In this document: in pieces, positions 24,682 through 33,880 of the stretch
Numbering within the stretch: position 1 is the first letter of the stretch
Layout of the letters: every line of letters starts with the position of its first letter
From: Bog-756 sp052326605
Lineage (GTDB): Bacteria; Actinomycetota; Acidimicrobiia; Acidimicrobiales; RAAP-2
Length of the DNA: 64,000 nt
Direction: 5' to 3'
Assembly: GCA_052326605.1 (NCBI GenBank)
Contig: JBKQMB010000092.1
Span: 38,994-102,993 of the forward strand
Made by a program: the position numbers and the translations under genes
The notes under the pieces: generated by a model
The model's input: the letters and a program-made list of their open reading frames with translations, nothing else
What the model was told of the DNA's origin: nothing
Database searches by the model: none

Positions 24682-25356
24682 CTACCCGGTGGTCTGGCCG
24701 CCCAGATAGATGAGCACCGCCTTGACCCGCCGGTTGACATCCTCTTCCTCGGTCAGTCCGAGCTTGGAGAAGATGGCGTTGGTGTGCTTCTCCACCGCCC
24801 GCTCCGACAGGAACAGAGAGGCGGCGATGGCCGCGTTGTTCTTGCCCTGGGCCATTTCGGCCAGCGTCTCCAACTCGCGCACGGTGAGCCGATCGAGGTC
24901 CGAGGGTCGCCGTGGTGCCGTCGCCCCCACCAGCGAGTCGACCACTGCGGGGTCGACCACCGATCCTCCCTCGGCCACGGTATGGATGGCCCGGACCAGC
25001 TCGTCGACCCCGGCGACCGACTCCTTCAACAGGTAGGCCCGGCGGGCGGAGCCGTCGGCCAGCAGGGCCAGTGCGTACTCGGGATTTGCGTACTGGCTGA
25101 GCACGACCACACCGATGTGTGGTTGATGCTCACGCAGGTGGGCGGCGGCCTGGACACCCTCGTCGGTGCCGGTCGGCGGCATCCGGATATCGGTGACCAC
25201 CACATCGGGCCCGACCTCCTCGACAAGAGCCAGGAGGCCCGGCAGGTCGTTGGCCGTCCCCACCAGCTCCAACCCGTTCTGATGGGCGATGAGCTTCTCC
25301 ACGCCCTGGCGCAGGAGCACGTTGTCCTCGGCCAGCACCACCCGGACCGTTCCCAT
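24682..25356 (-). CDS. NarL/LuxR-type response regulator
   Basis: A 224-residue regulator. The receiver has E10/D11, phosphoacceptor D56 in VTDIRMPP, Ser in VLSQY, and Lys in YLLKESV. The C-terminal HTH (about 155-210) is a canonical LuxR domain: LTVRELETLAEMAQGKNNAAIAASLFLSERAVEKHTN region, closing with FSKLGL. It shares VTDIRMPPT and VLSQYxxPEYA with the receiver of the cyclase at 19904-21283, showing recent common ancestry. It is divergent from the permease pair and may control it. ATG 25356 is preceded at 8 bases by TACGGT (25370-25365 on the minus strand), a possible -10 box for a short-leader transcript. Confidence 0.93.
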   Translation of the reverse strand: MGTVRVVLAEDNVLLRQGVEKLIAHQNGLELVGTANDLPGLLALVEEVGPDVVVTDIRMPPTGTDEGVQAAAHLREHQPHIGVVVLSQYANPEYALALLADGSARRAYLLKESVAGVDELVRAIHTVAEGGSVVDPAVVDSLVGATAPRRPSDLDRLTVRELETLAEMAQGKNNAAIAASLFLSERAVEKHTNAIFSKLGLTEEEDVNRRVKAVLIYLGGQTTG

Positions 25357-25581
25357 GGCCGACCACCGTAGTCTGCCGTGTCGTCGACCAGGCTGAGCCG
25401 GTCACCGGGCGAGCGACCTGGCCGGTCCGGCGGAATGGTGGTAGCACCCCGCCCGGCGGTGGGTTGACGCCCTTGGCGCGTGGCTCCTGACCGATCAGAC
25501 TGCAGGGAGCATGGGCGTGTCCGATTCGGCGTGGGGGAGTGGCAAGGGGGCGGACCGAGGGGTCGCGGGCGGTGGCGCGCT

Positions 25582-28089
25582 ATGGACGTAATGGTTCTCA
25601 GGTCGGCCTGGTACCGGTTTCGCACCACGTTCGACCGCCAATGGGGCGGCTATCTGACCGTGCTCCTGCTCATCGGGTTGGTGGGAGGCCTGGCCATGGG
25701 GGCGGTGGCCGGAGCCCGGCGCACCCTGGCATCGCCGGCGGTGTACATGGCCAGGACCAATCCCTACAGCTTCGGCATCGGCACCGGGGTTCTCGATCCG
25801 CTGCTGGGCACTTCGTCCGGTTACGACCCGGTCATCATCAACACCATCGCCCACCTGCCTCATGTGAGCAAGGTGGTAAGTGATTCGGGACTCAACCTCG
25901 TCGTCCTGGACAAGGACGGCTCTCCCGACAAGCTCGATGCCAACCCGGGAAATGGCTCCGGAAGCATTGACGGCGCCTACTTCACCACGGAGAAAGCCAG
26001 TGTCCTCCACGGGCGGATGCCCAATCCGGACAATCCACACGAGTTCGTGGTCAACTCCGTCGTCGCCCAGCAGTTGGGACTCCATGTGGGTGAGGTGGTC
26101 CCTTTTGGTATCTACTCCAACGCCCAGACCGAAGCTCCCGGCTTCGGCACCGCCGGCGTGCCGCCCTACCGCCGGATCGACATCACGTTGGTCGGGATCG
26201 TGATCGACCCTGTCTCCGTGGCGGCGGACCAGACCGACCTGGAGTCGCTGCAGATCTTCACGCCTGCGCTCACCCGGCAGTTGCTCTCCTGCTGCGCCAA
26301 CTACACCGTCACCGGGGTGCTGGTGAACGGCGACCGTGGCGCCGTCAACCGGGTGGAGCAGGAGGCGCAAAGGTCGCTGCCCGAGGGATATCCGGTGATC
26401 CTGTCCTCGACCACGGACGAGGTTGTGGTCAAGGCGGAACGATCGGTCAAGCCCCTGGCCATCGCGCTCGCCGTGTTCGGCGGGATCGCCGGCCTGGTGG
26501 CGCTCATCGTGGCCGGCCAGGTCATCGGTCGCCAGCTCCGATTCGGCGCCGAGGAGCGACGCATCCTCCGGGCCCTCGGTGCCGATCCGGCCGAGACCAT
26601 GATCGACGGTCTCTTGGGTCTTCTGATGGCCATCGCGATCGGTTCGATCCTGGCGGTGGCGGTGGCCGTGGCCCTCTCGCCGATCGCCCCGATCGGGGTG
26701 ATCCGACCGGTCTATCCCGACCGAGGTTTTTCCTGGGACTGGACGGTGCTCGGGCTTGGATTCGCCATCCTGTTGGGCGGTCTGGGCGCGGTGGCCGCGG
26801 CGATCGCCTACCGCCAGTCCCCTCAGCGCGTGGACAGGCGGAGAGGTCGTGCAATCGACCGGGAATCGAGCTCCGCCAGCGTGGTCGCCGGCTGGGGCCT
26901 GTCGGCCCCGGCGGTGGAGGGTGTCCGCTTCGCCCTCGACCCGGGTGCCGGGCGCAACGCCGTGCCCGTGCGGTCGGCCATCCTCGGAACCGCCCTGGCC
27001 CTGTGGGTGGTGGTCACCACGGTGACCTTCGGGGCCAGCCTCGACTCGCTGGTCTCCCATCCCAACCTCTACGGCTGGAACTGGGACTATCAGCTGAGTG
27101 GCGGATCCGGATCGGGAGACATCCCTGCCACCCAAGTGACCCGCCTCCTCGAGGCCGATCACTCCGTTTCTGCGTGGTCCGACGCCTACTTCGCCGACCT
27201 GAAGATCGACGGGCAGACCGTGCCGGTGCTCGGGGGGACACCGAACGCACCGGTGCAGCCCCCGGTGCTGTCCGGCCACGGGCTCCAAGGGTCGGGCCAG
27301 ATCGTGCTGGGCCCGCTGACGCTGTCCCAGCTCGGCAAGCACGTCGGAGACGCGGCGGAGGTGGACACCGGAGCCGCCAGACCATCGCGGCTACAGATCG
27401 TGGGCACAGCCACTATGCCCACTATCGGAGACTCCGGGGAACAGCACCTGGAGATGGGAAGCGGGGCCCTGCTCTCCTCCACCCTCATCCCGCCCGCGGC
27501 CCGGAATCCCTTCGACGACCCGACGACCGGCCCTGAGGCAATCTTCGTGCGATTGAAGAGCGGAGTCGATCACCAGGCGGCGTTGGAGTCGTTGCAGCGG
27601 ATTGCCAACGCCACCAGCACGCCGTCGAATTTCGGCGTCGCGGTGACGTCCGTGCTGAGGCCGGCGGAGATCGTGAACTACCGCTCGATGGGGACCACGC
27701 CGGTGCTGCTCGGAGTCTCTCTCGCCACCGGGGCGGTCGCTGCCCTCGGACTGACCCTGGTGGCGTCGGTCCGTCGGCGCCGACGCGACCTGGCGGTGTT
27801 CAAGACCCTCGGCTTCACCCGTCGCCAGCTGGCCGCCACCGTGGCCTGGCAGTCGAGCGTGTCGGTGGTGATCGGCGTGGTCGTGGGCGTGCCCCTGGGC
27901 ATCATCACCGGGCGCTGGCTGTGGACTCTGTTCGCCACCGAGATCAATGCTGTGCCGACCCCGACCGTGCCGGTGGGTTGGATCGTCGCTATCGCAGTCG
28001 GCGCCCTGGTGCTGGCCAACCTGGTCGCGGCCATCCCCGGTCGCCTCGCCGCTCGCACCCCGACGGCACTGGTGCTGCGGGCGGACTGA
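25582..28089 (+). CDS. Large FtsX/MacB-type ABC permease, first paralogue
   Basis: An 835-residue permease with about eight membrane segments in two halves: one near residue 20-45 (VLLLIGLVGGLAMGAVAGA), three around 290-420, one near 480 (ILGTALALWVVVTTVTFG), and three in the C-terminal FtsX unit (about 700-830). Two large extracytoplasmic domains lie between segments 1-2 and 5-6. The C-terminal unit has ASVRRRRRDLAVFKTLGFTRRQL, the cytoplasmic loop typical of MacB-like permeases. ATG 25582 is used (MDVMVLRSAWYRF); ATG 25591 is in frame. It probably works with the ATPase at 21285. Its paralogue follows after 25 bases. Confidence 0.9.
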   Translation: MDVMVLRSAWYRFRTTFDRQWGGYLTVLLLIGLVGGLAMGAVAGARRTLASPAVYMARTNPYSFGIGTGVLDPLLGTSSGYDPVIINTIAHLPHVSKVVSDSGLNLVVLDKDGSPDKLDANPGNGSGSIDGAYFTTEKASVLHGRMPNPDNPHEFVVNSVVAQQLGLHVGEVVPFGIYSNAQTEAPGFGTAGVPPYRRIDITLVGIVIDPVSVAADQTDLESLQIFTPALTRQLLSCCANYTVTGVLVNGDRGAVNRVEQEAQRSLPEGYPVILSSTTDEVVVKAERSVKPLAIALAVFGGIAGLVALIVAGQVIGRQLRFGAEERRILRALGADPAETMIDGLLGLLMAIAIGSILAVAVAVALSPIAPIGVIRPVYPDRGFSWDWTVLGLGFAILLGGLGAVAAAIAYRQSPQRVDRRRGRAIDRESSSASVVAGWGLSAPAVEGVRFALDPGAGRNAVPVRSAILGTALALWVVVTTVTFGASLDSLVSHPNLYGWNWDYQLSGGSGSGDIPATQVTRLLEADHSVSAWSDAYFADLKIDGQTVPVLGGTPNAPVQPPVLSGHGLQGSGQIVLGPLTLSQLGKHVGDAAEVDTGAARPSRLQIVGTATMPTIGDSGEQHLEMGSGALLSSTLIPPAARNPFDDPTTGPEAIFVRLKSGVDHQAALESLQRIANATSTPSNFGVAVTSVLRPAEIVNYRSMGTTPVLLGVSLATGAVAALGLTLVASVRRRRRDLAVFKTLGFTRRQLAATVAWQSSVSVVIGVVVGVPLGIITGRWLWTLFATEINAVPTPTVPVGWIVAIAVGALVLANLVAAIPGRLAARTPTALVLRAD

Positions 28090-28114
28090 TGGGTACGGCT
28101 GTGGTGGTCGGGTC

Positions 28115-30649
28115 GTGAGCAGCCAGGCAGTCCGGGTGGTGTGGTACCGCTTCGTGGCCACGCTGTCGCGAAGGCGGGGCGGCTACCTGGCACTGATCGT
28201 GCTCATCGGGCTGGTGGGTGGCCTGGCCATGGGCTCGGTCGCCGCAGCTCGTCGTACCCAGTCGTCGTTCCCCACCTATCTGGCCAGCACCGATCCTTCT
28301 GATCTGCACGGCATCATCTCGTTTGTGAACCCCATGCCCGGCATCGCCGGCGTCGGCTACGACCCGTCCATCGAGGCACGGCTCGCACACCTACCCCACG
28401 TCGAAGAGATCACGACCGAGGCCGGGCTCAACGTCATCCCCCTGGGCCCCCACGGCACTCCCGAGAGCCCCGCTGCCTACCCGGCCAGCGCCGGTGAGGT
28501 CAGTGGCGTCGCCGATGCTTCGCCTGTAAGCCTTGACAACGTCTCCGTCACTCAGGGCCGGATGCCCGATCCCCGGCGCGCCGACGAGTTCATCGTGAGC
28601 CCGACGACCGCCCGGATCTTCCGGTTCCACGTCGGAGAGGTCGTCCGCTTCGGGGTCTACACCAATGCGCAGACCGCGTTGCCGGCATTCGGCACCGCCG
28701 CGGTCGCGCCCTACCGTCGCTTCGAGGCCAGGCTCGTCGGAATCGTGCTCCAGGGCAACTCGGTGGTCCAAGACGACACCGACGCGGGGAACAGTGACAA
28801 TCTCCTGGCCTTCACGCCGGCGATGACCAGACCGCTCCTCGCCTGTTGCGCGTACTACGCCGGTAGCGCAATAAAGGTCTCGGGCGGCCACCGCAACGTG
28901 GCCGCCGTCCAGCGGGAGATCACGCGCGTCCTGCCGCCGGGCTTCTCGCCGTTCGCCGCCAACCCGGCGCCGGCCATCCAGGCCAAAGCCGAACGGGCCA
29001 TCAAGCCCGAGTCCATCGCCCTCGGCGTCTTCGGGGCCATCTGTGCGCTGGCTGCCCTGCTGATCGCCGCCCAGATCATCGGTCGACAGTTGCGGCTGGG
29101 CATCGAGGACCTCAGTACCCTGCGCGCCTTGGGTGAGGACCCGCAGATGACGGTCGGCGACGGGCTCATCGGGATCGTCGGGGCAGTGGTCATCGGATCG
29201 TTGCTGGCTGCAGGGGTGGCCATCGGCCTTTCTCCCCTTGCCCCGCTGGGTCCGGTGCGCGCCGTGGACCCTGCGCCCGGGGTGGCCCTCGACTGGACCG
29301 TCCTCGGAGCCGGCGTCCTCGTTCTGGTCCTTGCTCTCAGCGCGGTGGGCCTGATCATCGCCTACCGCCTCGCTCCCCACCGGTTCGGACCGGGTCGACA
29401 ACGGCCGGTCGTACGACGTTCGGTGGTGGCCGGGCACACCGCCGCCTCTGGTCTGCCGGAATCGGTGGTGACCGGCGTCCGGTTCGCGCTCGAGCCAGGT
29501 GTCGGTCGCAACGCAGTACCGGTGCGCTCAGCGATCCTCGGGTCGGCCCTCGCCGTCATCGTGGTGATCACCACGGTCACCTTCGGCGCCAGCCTCAACA
29601 CGCTCATCTCGCATCCGGCGCTCTACGGGTGGAACTGGACATACGAACTGAGCGCCAATCAGGGGGGCGTGATCCCCGGTAGCCAAGCCGCTCGCCTCCT
29701 CGATCACGATCACCATGTTGCCGCATGGTCCGGGATCTCCTTTGGGACCATGCGGATCGACGGCCAGGCTGCCGTGCCGACCTTGGGTGAGCCCACGGGC
29801 GCGACTGTGGCACCGCCCCTGCTGTCCGGGCACGAGGTCGAAGCAAACGACCAGGTCGTTCTGGGCGCGCTCACCCTGGCCCAGCTGCACAAGCAGCTCG
29901 GAGACACCGTCGAGTTGGACACCGGTGTGGGCAAACCGGACCCGCTCCGGATCGTGGGGACGGCCACCATGCCCACCATCGGTGGAGGGCAGGCCAACCA
30001 GCACCTCGAGATGGGGAGCGGGGCGCTGGTGTCCTCCCACGTCTTCCCCCAAACCAATGACAATGGCTACAACCTGCCGGGGGCGGCGCCGGGCCCCGCA
30101 GCGATCCTGGTGCGCCTGAAGGATCCAACCGACGGGGCCGCGCTCGGGTCCCTGCAGCGGATCGCCGGCGCAACGAGCACACCGGCCGACTACGGCGTAT
30201 CCGTCCTGTCGGTGCAGCGGCCGGCCGAGATCGTCAATTACCGTGCCATGGGAAGCACCCCGGCCGTCCTCGGTGCCGCGCTGGCCGCGGGGGTGGTCGC
30301 CGCGCTGGGCCTGACGCTGATCGCCTCGGTCCGCAGAAGGCGGCGGGACCTGGCATTGATGAAGATGCTGGGCTTCACCCACCGCCAACTGGCCGCCGCC
30401 GTGTCCTGGCAGTCCACCGTTGCCGTCGCAATCGGAACCGCGGCCGGCGTGCCTCTGGGGATCATCGTGGGCCGACAGCTCTGGGTTCTCTTCGCCCACC
30501 AGATCGACGTCGTCCCGACCCCGACCGTTCCCGCCACGACCATCCTGCTCGTCGCCGTCGGTGCACTGATCCTCGCCAACCTCGTTGCCGTGCTCCCGGG
30601 TCGCATCGCCGCCCGCACCCCGACCGCGGTCTTGTTGCGGGCCGAGTGA
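28115..30649 (+). CDS. Large FtsX/MacB-type ABC permease, second paralogue
   Basis: An 844-residue permease aligned along its whole length with the preceding gene. Both begin VWYRF or AWYRF, share GLVGGLAMGxVAxARRT, the mid-protein VRFALxPGxGRNAVPVRSAILG, HLEMGSGAL, PAEIVNYRxMG, and end with PGRxAARTPTAxxLRA. Membrane layout and the two extracytoplasmic domains are the same. GTG 28115 is chosen because it aligns with the paralogue's N-terminus. The pair probably forms a heterodimeric channel served by one ATPase, or two alternative channels. A tandem duplication followed by divergence is the simple origin. Confidence 0.92.
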   Translation: MSSQAVRVVWYRFVATLSRRRGGYLALIVLIGLVGGLAMGSVAAARRTQSSFPTYLASTDPSDLHGIISFVNPMPGIAGVGYDPSIEARLAHLPHVEEITTEAGLNVIPLGPHGTPESPAAYPASAGEVSGVADASPVSLDNVSVTQGRMPDPRRADEFIVSPTTARIFRFHVGEVVRFGVYTNAQTALPAFGTAAVAPYRRFEARLVGIVLQGNSVVQDDTDAGNSDNLLAFTPAMTRPLLACCAYYAGSAIKVSGGHRNVAAVQREITRVLPPGFSPFAANPAPAIQAKAERAIKPESIALGVFGAICALAALLIAAQIIGRQLRLGIEDLSTLRALGEDPQMTVGDGLIGIVGAVVIGSLLAAGVAIGLSPLAPLGPVRAVDPAPGVALDWTVLGAGVLVLVLALSAVGLIIAYRLAPHRFGPGRQRPVVRRSVVAGHTAASGLPESVVTGVRFALEPGVGRNAVPVRSAILGSALAVIVVITTVTFGASLNTLISHPALYGWNWTYELSANQGGVIPGSQAARLLDHDHHVAAWSGISFGTMRIDGQAAVPTLGEPTGATVAPPLLSGHEVEANDQVVLGALTLAQLHKQLGDTVELDTGVGKPDPLRIVGTATMPTIGGGQANQHLEMGSGALVSSHVFPQTNDNGYNLPGAAPGPAAILVRLKDPTDGAALGSLQRIAGATSTPADYGVSVLSVQRPAEIVNYRAMGSTPAVLGAALAAGVVAALGLTLIASVRRRRRDLALMKMLGFTHRQLAAAVSWQSTVAVAIGTAAGVPLGIIVGRQLWVLFAHQIDVVPTPTVPATTILLVAVGALILANLVAVLPGRIAARTPTAVLLRAE

Positions 30650-30659
30650 CCCGAATGTG

Positions 30660-31064
30660 TCAGTCCTCGGAGACCAGGTCGCGCTCGGTCAGGTCGAGCG
30701 ACTCCAGGGTGAGCAGTGAATCGAGCTGGGCCGCCATGCTCTCGATCTCGTCCGCCTCGTAGTAGTTGCGGTTCAAGGTCAGGGTCAGCTGCTGCTGAAC
30801 CAGGGCCAGGGCATCCTCGGCAGCAGCGGCGGCGTCGTACACGGAGAACAGCTTGGCCTGCATGGCCTGTGCCGACACGAAGCGCGTGCCACGCTGCTCC
30901 GCCTCGGAGGGGAGGGTGCGCAGCACGTCCCCGGGTGTGGGGTCGTGGCCCTCGGTATTGACCTGATTGGCTCGCCCGACATCGATGCGGTCGAGATCCT
31001 CGTGATCGGCGTTCACCTGATCGACCTGCCCACTGTTGGTCTGTTCGGTATGCACCTGATCCAT
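30660..31064 (-). CDS. Small acidic hypothetical protein
   Basis: A 134-residue protein I do not recognise. The N-terminal 50 residues are rich in Gln, Asn, Asp and His (for example QVDQVNADHEDLDRID) and are probably disordered. The C-terminal part is a predicted helical pair (AMQAKLFSVYDAAAAAEDAL, then ADEIESMAAQLDSLLTLESL). No signal peptide or membrane segment. ATG 31064 is supported by GAGG about 9 bases upstream and a good promoter at 31103-31129; an ATG at 31160 is in frame but lies upstream of that promoter. The gene converges on the second permease with a 10-base gap. Confidence 0.6.
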   Translation of the reverse strand: MDQVHTEQTNSGQVDQVNADHEDLDRIDVGRANQVNTEGHDPTPGDVLRTLPSEAEQRGTRFVSAQAMQAKLFSVYDAAAAAEDALALVQQQLTLTLNRNYYEADEIESMAAQLDSLLTLESLDLTERDLVSED

Positions 31065-31102
31065 GGCTTGTGCCTCGTTTCGTGCTTGCCCTGTCCTTGG
31101 GG

Positions 31103-31129
31103 AATATACCCCCCACTGCCTCTGTCTAA
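31103..31129 (-). promoter_or_regulatory. Promoter of the small acidic protein gene
   Basis: On the minus strand TTAGAC (31129-31124), 15 bases, then TATATT (31108-31103). The -10 sits inside the near-palindrome GGGGAATATACCCC (31099-31112). The A/T-rich core stands out against the GC-rich surroundings. The 15-base spacer is short. Confidence 0.5.
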
Positions 31130-31532
31130 CACCGGAACGTCCCTTGATCTTCCGCGGCATGTGGTCCGAGGCGCTTAATGCGTGCGCTCAGGCAGTCGGG
31201 TGGTAGTCGACGCCGGCGACGGCCCCCAGCTGCCGGTTGCGTGGGTCGGATCGAGGGGTGGGAGGCCGAACTCGCCGCCCAGGTGCCATGACTAGATTAC
31301 CGGCAGCACGAGGACGGCCAGCGAGGAGATGGCGCCGGCAACAGCGGCGAGGCCTGTCGGTCGTCCACGGCGAGGCGCATGTCTCCGCTCCAGCACGAGA
31401 ACCCGGACGCGAGCACCCCTTGTGGTGGTGGTACCACCTACCGGTGGTAAGGCCGGCAGACACCCTGTCCCTGGGCATGCTCACCGGTAAGACTGCGGGG
31501 ATGGATGCCTTCGGGGTGAGCGTGGCCCCTTC
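31130..31532. other. Intergenic region without a convincing gene
   Basis: This stretch of about 400 bases separates the small acidic gene from the FAD oxidoreductase gene. Open frames on both strands are Arg/Pro-rich and lack family features. The only clear structure is the palindrome cluster at 31427-31448. Confidence 0.6.
31427..31448. promoter_or_regulatory. Nested palindromes upstream of the FAD oxidoreductase
   Basis: GGTGGTACCACC (31427-31438) is a perfect 12-base palindrome. Its right arm ACCACC also pairs with the GGTGGT that follows within 10 bases, giving three GGTGGT-type arms in 22 bases. It lies about 85 bases before GTG 31533. It is an operator candidate, with no T-run for termination. 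Confidence 0.45.
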
Positions 31533-32975
31533 GTGAGCGGTCTCGACGCAGTGGTGGTGGGGTCGGGCCCCAACGGCCTGGCCGCCGCCGTCACACTTGC
31601 CGCCGCCGGCCTCTCGGTTGCGGTGATCGAAGGCGCTGGGAACCCGGGTGGCGGCTGCCGCACCGATGCGTTGACAGCACCCGGCTTCCTCCAGGACGTC
31701 TGCTCGGCCGTCCACCCCTTTGTATTGGCATCCCCCTTCTTCCGCCAGCCGGCCTTCGACGGCCTGCGCGCTTCCCTCCGCCAGCCGGAGATCCCCTTCG
31801 CCCATCCACTCGACGGTGGCGATGCTGCCCCGGCCTTCCGGTCTCTGGTTGAGACAGCGGCATCCCTTGGTCCCGACGGCACCGCGTATCGACGGTTGTT
31901 GGGCCCGCTGGTCCGCGATGCTCTGGAGATCGCCGACGCCGTGGTCGCCCCCCTCCGATCGGTCCCCGAGCACCCGTTCGCCCTGGCACGATTCGGCCTT
32001 CCCGGCCTTCTGCCCGCGAACGTCCTGGTCCGCCGCTTCGAGTCCGAGAAGGCCAAGGCGATGCTGGCCGGCGTGGCCGCCCATTCGATGGCCCCGTTGA
32101 CGGCGCCGCTCACCAGCGCCTTCGGCCTCATCCTGGCCCTGACCGCCCATGCGGTGGGTTGGCCGGTGGTGCAAGGGGGTAGCTCGGGCATCACCAATGC
32201 CCTGATCGTCGAGCTGGAGCGGCTCGGCGGGACCATCACCACCGGGCAGTGGATCAGCTCACTGTCGGAGCTCCCCCGGTCCACCGCCGTGGTACTGGAC
32301 ACGTCACCGAAGGGTCTCGCGGCCATCGCCGGCGCCGCCCTGCCGGACCGCTACCGCCGGGCGCTCCGTCGCTTCCGCTACGGGCCGGGGGTGTGCAAGG
32401 TGGACTGGGTGCTGTCCGGACCGGTGCCGTGGAACGCCGAGGTGTGCCGCCGGGCCGGGACCCTCCACCTGGGAGGCACCTTTGCCGAGGTGGCGGCCAG
32501 CGAGGCCGAGGTGAACGCCGGGCGGCACCCGCAGCGCCCCTACTGCATCGTGGCGCAGCCCGGGGTGGCCGACCCCACTCGTGCCCCGGCCGGCCGGCAC
32601 ACCCTGTGGGGCTACTGCCACGTCCCGCCGGGATCCACGGTGGACATGACGGCGGCCATCGAGTCCCAGATCGAGCGGTTCGCACCTGGCTTCTCCGAGC
32701 TGATTCTGGCTCGGGCCACCCGCACCGCCGTCGATGTGGAACGGGACAACCCGAACTACGTAGGTGGCGACATCGGTGGGGGTGCGGCCAGCCTGGTCCA
32801 GACCCTCTTCCGGCCGACGGCGCAGTGGAATCCCTACCGAACGCCGCTTCGTGGCGTCTATCTGTGCTCGGCGTCGACGCCGCCGGGGGGCGGGGTGCAC
32901 GGGATGTGCGGCGTGTACGCGGCGCGATCGGTGCTGCACGACCACTTCGGAGGCGCACCGCCCTTCCGGGGCTGA
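31533..32975 (+). CDS. PYROXD2 / phytoene desaturase-like FAD oxidoreductase
   Basis: A 480-residue FAD protein in the CrtI / carotenoid isomerase superfamily, closest in pattern to PYROXD2-like proteins. The N-terminal FAD motif is VVVGSGPNGLAAAVTLA with the acidic end VIEGAGNPGGGCRT. The C-terminal FAD closure is LYLCSASTPPGGGVHGMCG-like (YLCSASTPPGGGVHGM), as expected. No carotenoid genes are nearby, so a carotenoid substrate is not indicated. The start is GTG 31533, immediately before the FAD motif. Monocistronic, followed by a convergent gene. Confidence 0.88.
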   Translation: MSGLDAVVVGSGPNGLAAAVTLAAAGLSVAVIEGAGNPGGGCRTDALTAPGFLQDVCSAVHPFVLASPFFRQPAFDGLRASLRQPEIPFAHPLDGGDAAPAFRSLVETAASLGPDGTAYRRLLGPLVRDALEIADAVVAPLRSVPEHPFALARFGLPGLLPANVLVRRFESEKAKAMLAGVAAHSMAPLTAPLTSAFGLILALTAHAVGWPVVQGGSSGITNALIVELERLGGTITTGQWISSLSELPRSTAVVLDTSPKGLAAIAGAALPDRYRRALRRFRYGPGVCKVDWVLSGPVPWNAEVCRRAGTLHLGGTFAEVAASEAEVNAGRHPQRPYCIVAQPGVADPTRAPAGRHTLWGYCHVPPGSTVDMTAAIESQIERFAPGFSELILARATRTAVDVERDNPNYVGGDIGGGAASLVQTLFRPTAQWNPYRTPLRGVYLCSASTPPGGGVHGMCGVYAARSVLHDHFGGAPPFRG

Positions 32976-33028
32976 CTCAGACCAAGGCCGGCCAGAACGG
33001 GAATGCCGATGGTGTCGTTCCGTTCCGA

Positions 33029-33880
33029 TCAGCGTGCGGCCAGGCTGCGGCGCACGAACCCGTCGAAGCCCGTCGGCCGACGGCCCAGCAGCCAACCGAG
33101 CACGTTGGGGTTCCCGGTGATCCCGTAGCGGCCGTAGTGGTCGAACAGGCGGTGCATGGCGTCGAGGCGGTAGTCGTCCGCTTCGGATGCCCGGAGACCG
33201 TCGGCGTCCCCGACCGGGATGGGAGCCATCTCGGCGGTGACGGGCCGGCCGGACTCGGCCGACATGACCTGTGCCAACTCGGTGGCAGTGAGGAAATCCC
33301 GACCGCAGAGCTCGTAGGTTGCGTAATGGTGGTCGGCGTTCCCCACCACCGTGGCCGCCACCTCGGCGACATCCTCCAGGTCCACGTGGGCCAGGGGTGT
33401 TCCGATCCCGTACGGCTGGCGCAGGACCCCTTCGGCAACCACGCGGACGACGTCGATGTTCTGCATGTAGTGCATGGGCTGGAGAATGGTGAACGGCATC
33501 CGTGACAGGAGGACCGCCCGCTCGACGGCCAGCTTGGCCTGGTGGTTCAAGAGCGGCTCGAGTTGGGGGTGGGTGACCGAGAACTGCACGAAGTGGGCGA
33601 CCCCGGCCCTGCGGGCGGCGCTCACCACCGCATGCCCCATCTCGGCCTCGCGGGGGTGCATCGGCGGGCCGATGTGGACGACGGACTCGACGCCGTCGAT
33701 GGCCCGGCCCACGTCCGCCGGCTCGAGCAGGTCGCCGACACGGGCCTCTGTCGCTCCCTCGTCGACGAGCTGTTCCACCCCGGCGGCGATGTCGAAGGCA
33801 CGGACGGGGTGCCCGGCGCCGACCAGGGCGCGGACCACGTTCCGGCCGGTCCGACCGTTGGCCGCCGTCACTAGGATCAC
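33029..33880 (-). CDS. NmrA-like NAD(P)-binding protein
   Basis: A 283-residue atypical short-chain dehydrogenase of the NmrA / NAD(P)H-binding group. The N-terminal nucleotide motif is VTAANGRTGRNVVRAL, then VRAFD as the cofactor-selecting strand end, and GDLLEPADV. The catalytic Tyr-x3-Lys pair of classical enzymes is not obvious, as in redox-sensing or isoflavone-reductase-like relatives. The C-terminal half has VDLEDVAEVAATV. The start is GTG 33880, which overlaps the stop of the preceding SDR gene (GTGA), so the two are one transcript. Function unknown. Confidence 0.85.
   Translation of the reverse strand: MILVTAANGRTGRNVVRALVGAGHPVRAFDIAAGVEQLVDEGATEARVGDLLEPADVGRAIDGVESVVHIGPPMHPREAEMGHAVVSAARRAGVAHFVQFSVTHPQLEPLLNHQAKLAVERAVLLSRMPFTILQPMHYMQNIDVVRVVAEGVLRQPYGIGTPLAHVDLEDVAEVAATVVGNADHHYATYELCGRDFLTATELAQVMSAESGRPVTAEMAPIPVGDADGLRASEADDYRLDAMHRLFDHYGRYGITGNPNVLGWLLGRRPTGFDGFVRRSLAAR

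Noticed and set aside
31099..31112. GGGGAATATACCCC considered as a terminator for the second permease.
   Set aside because: It is more than 400 bases downstream of that gene, and its A/T core makes a good -10 box for the minus-strand gene at 31064.
31237..31536. A 99-codon plus-strand open frame in the gap before the FAD oxidoreductase.
   Set aside because: Arg/Pro-rich, no ribosome site, overlaps the palindrome cluster and the downstream start; nothing protein-like.
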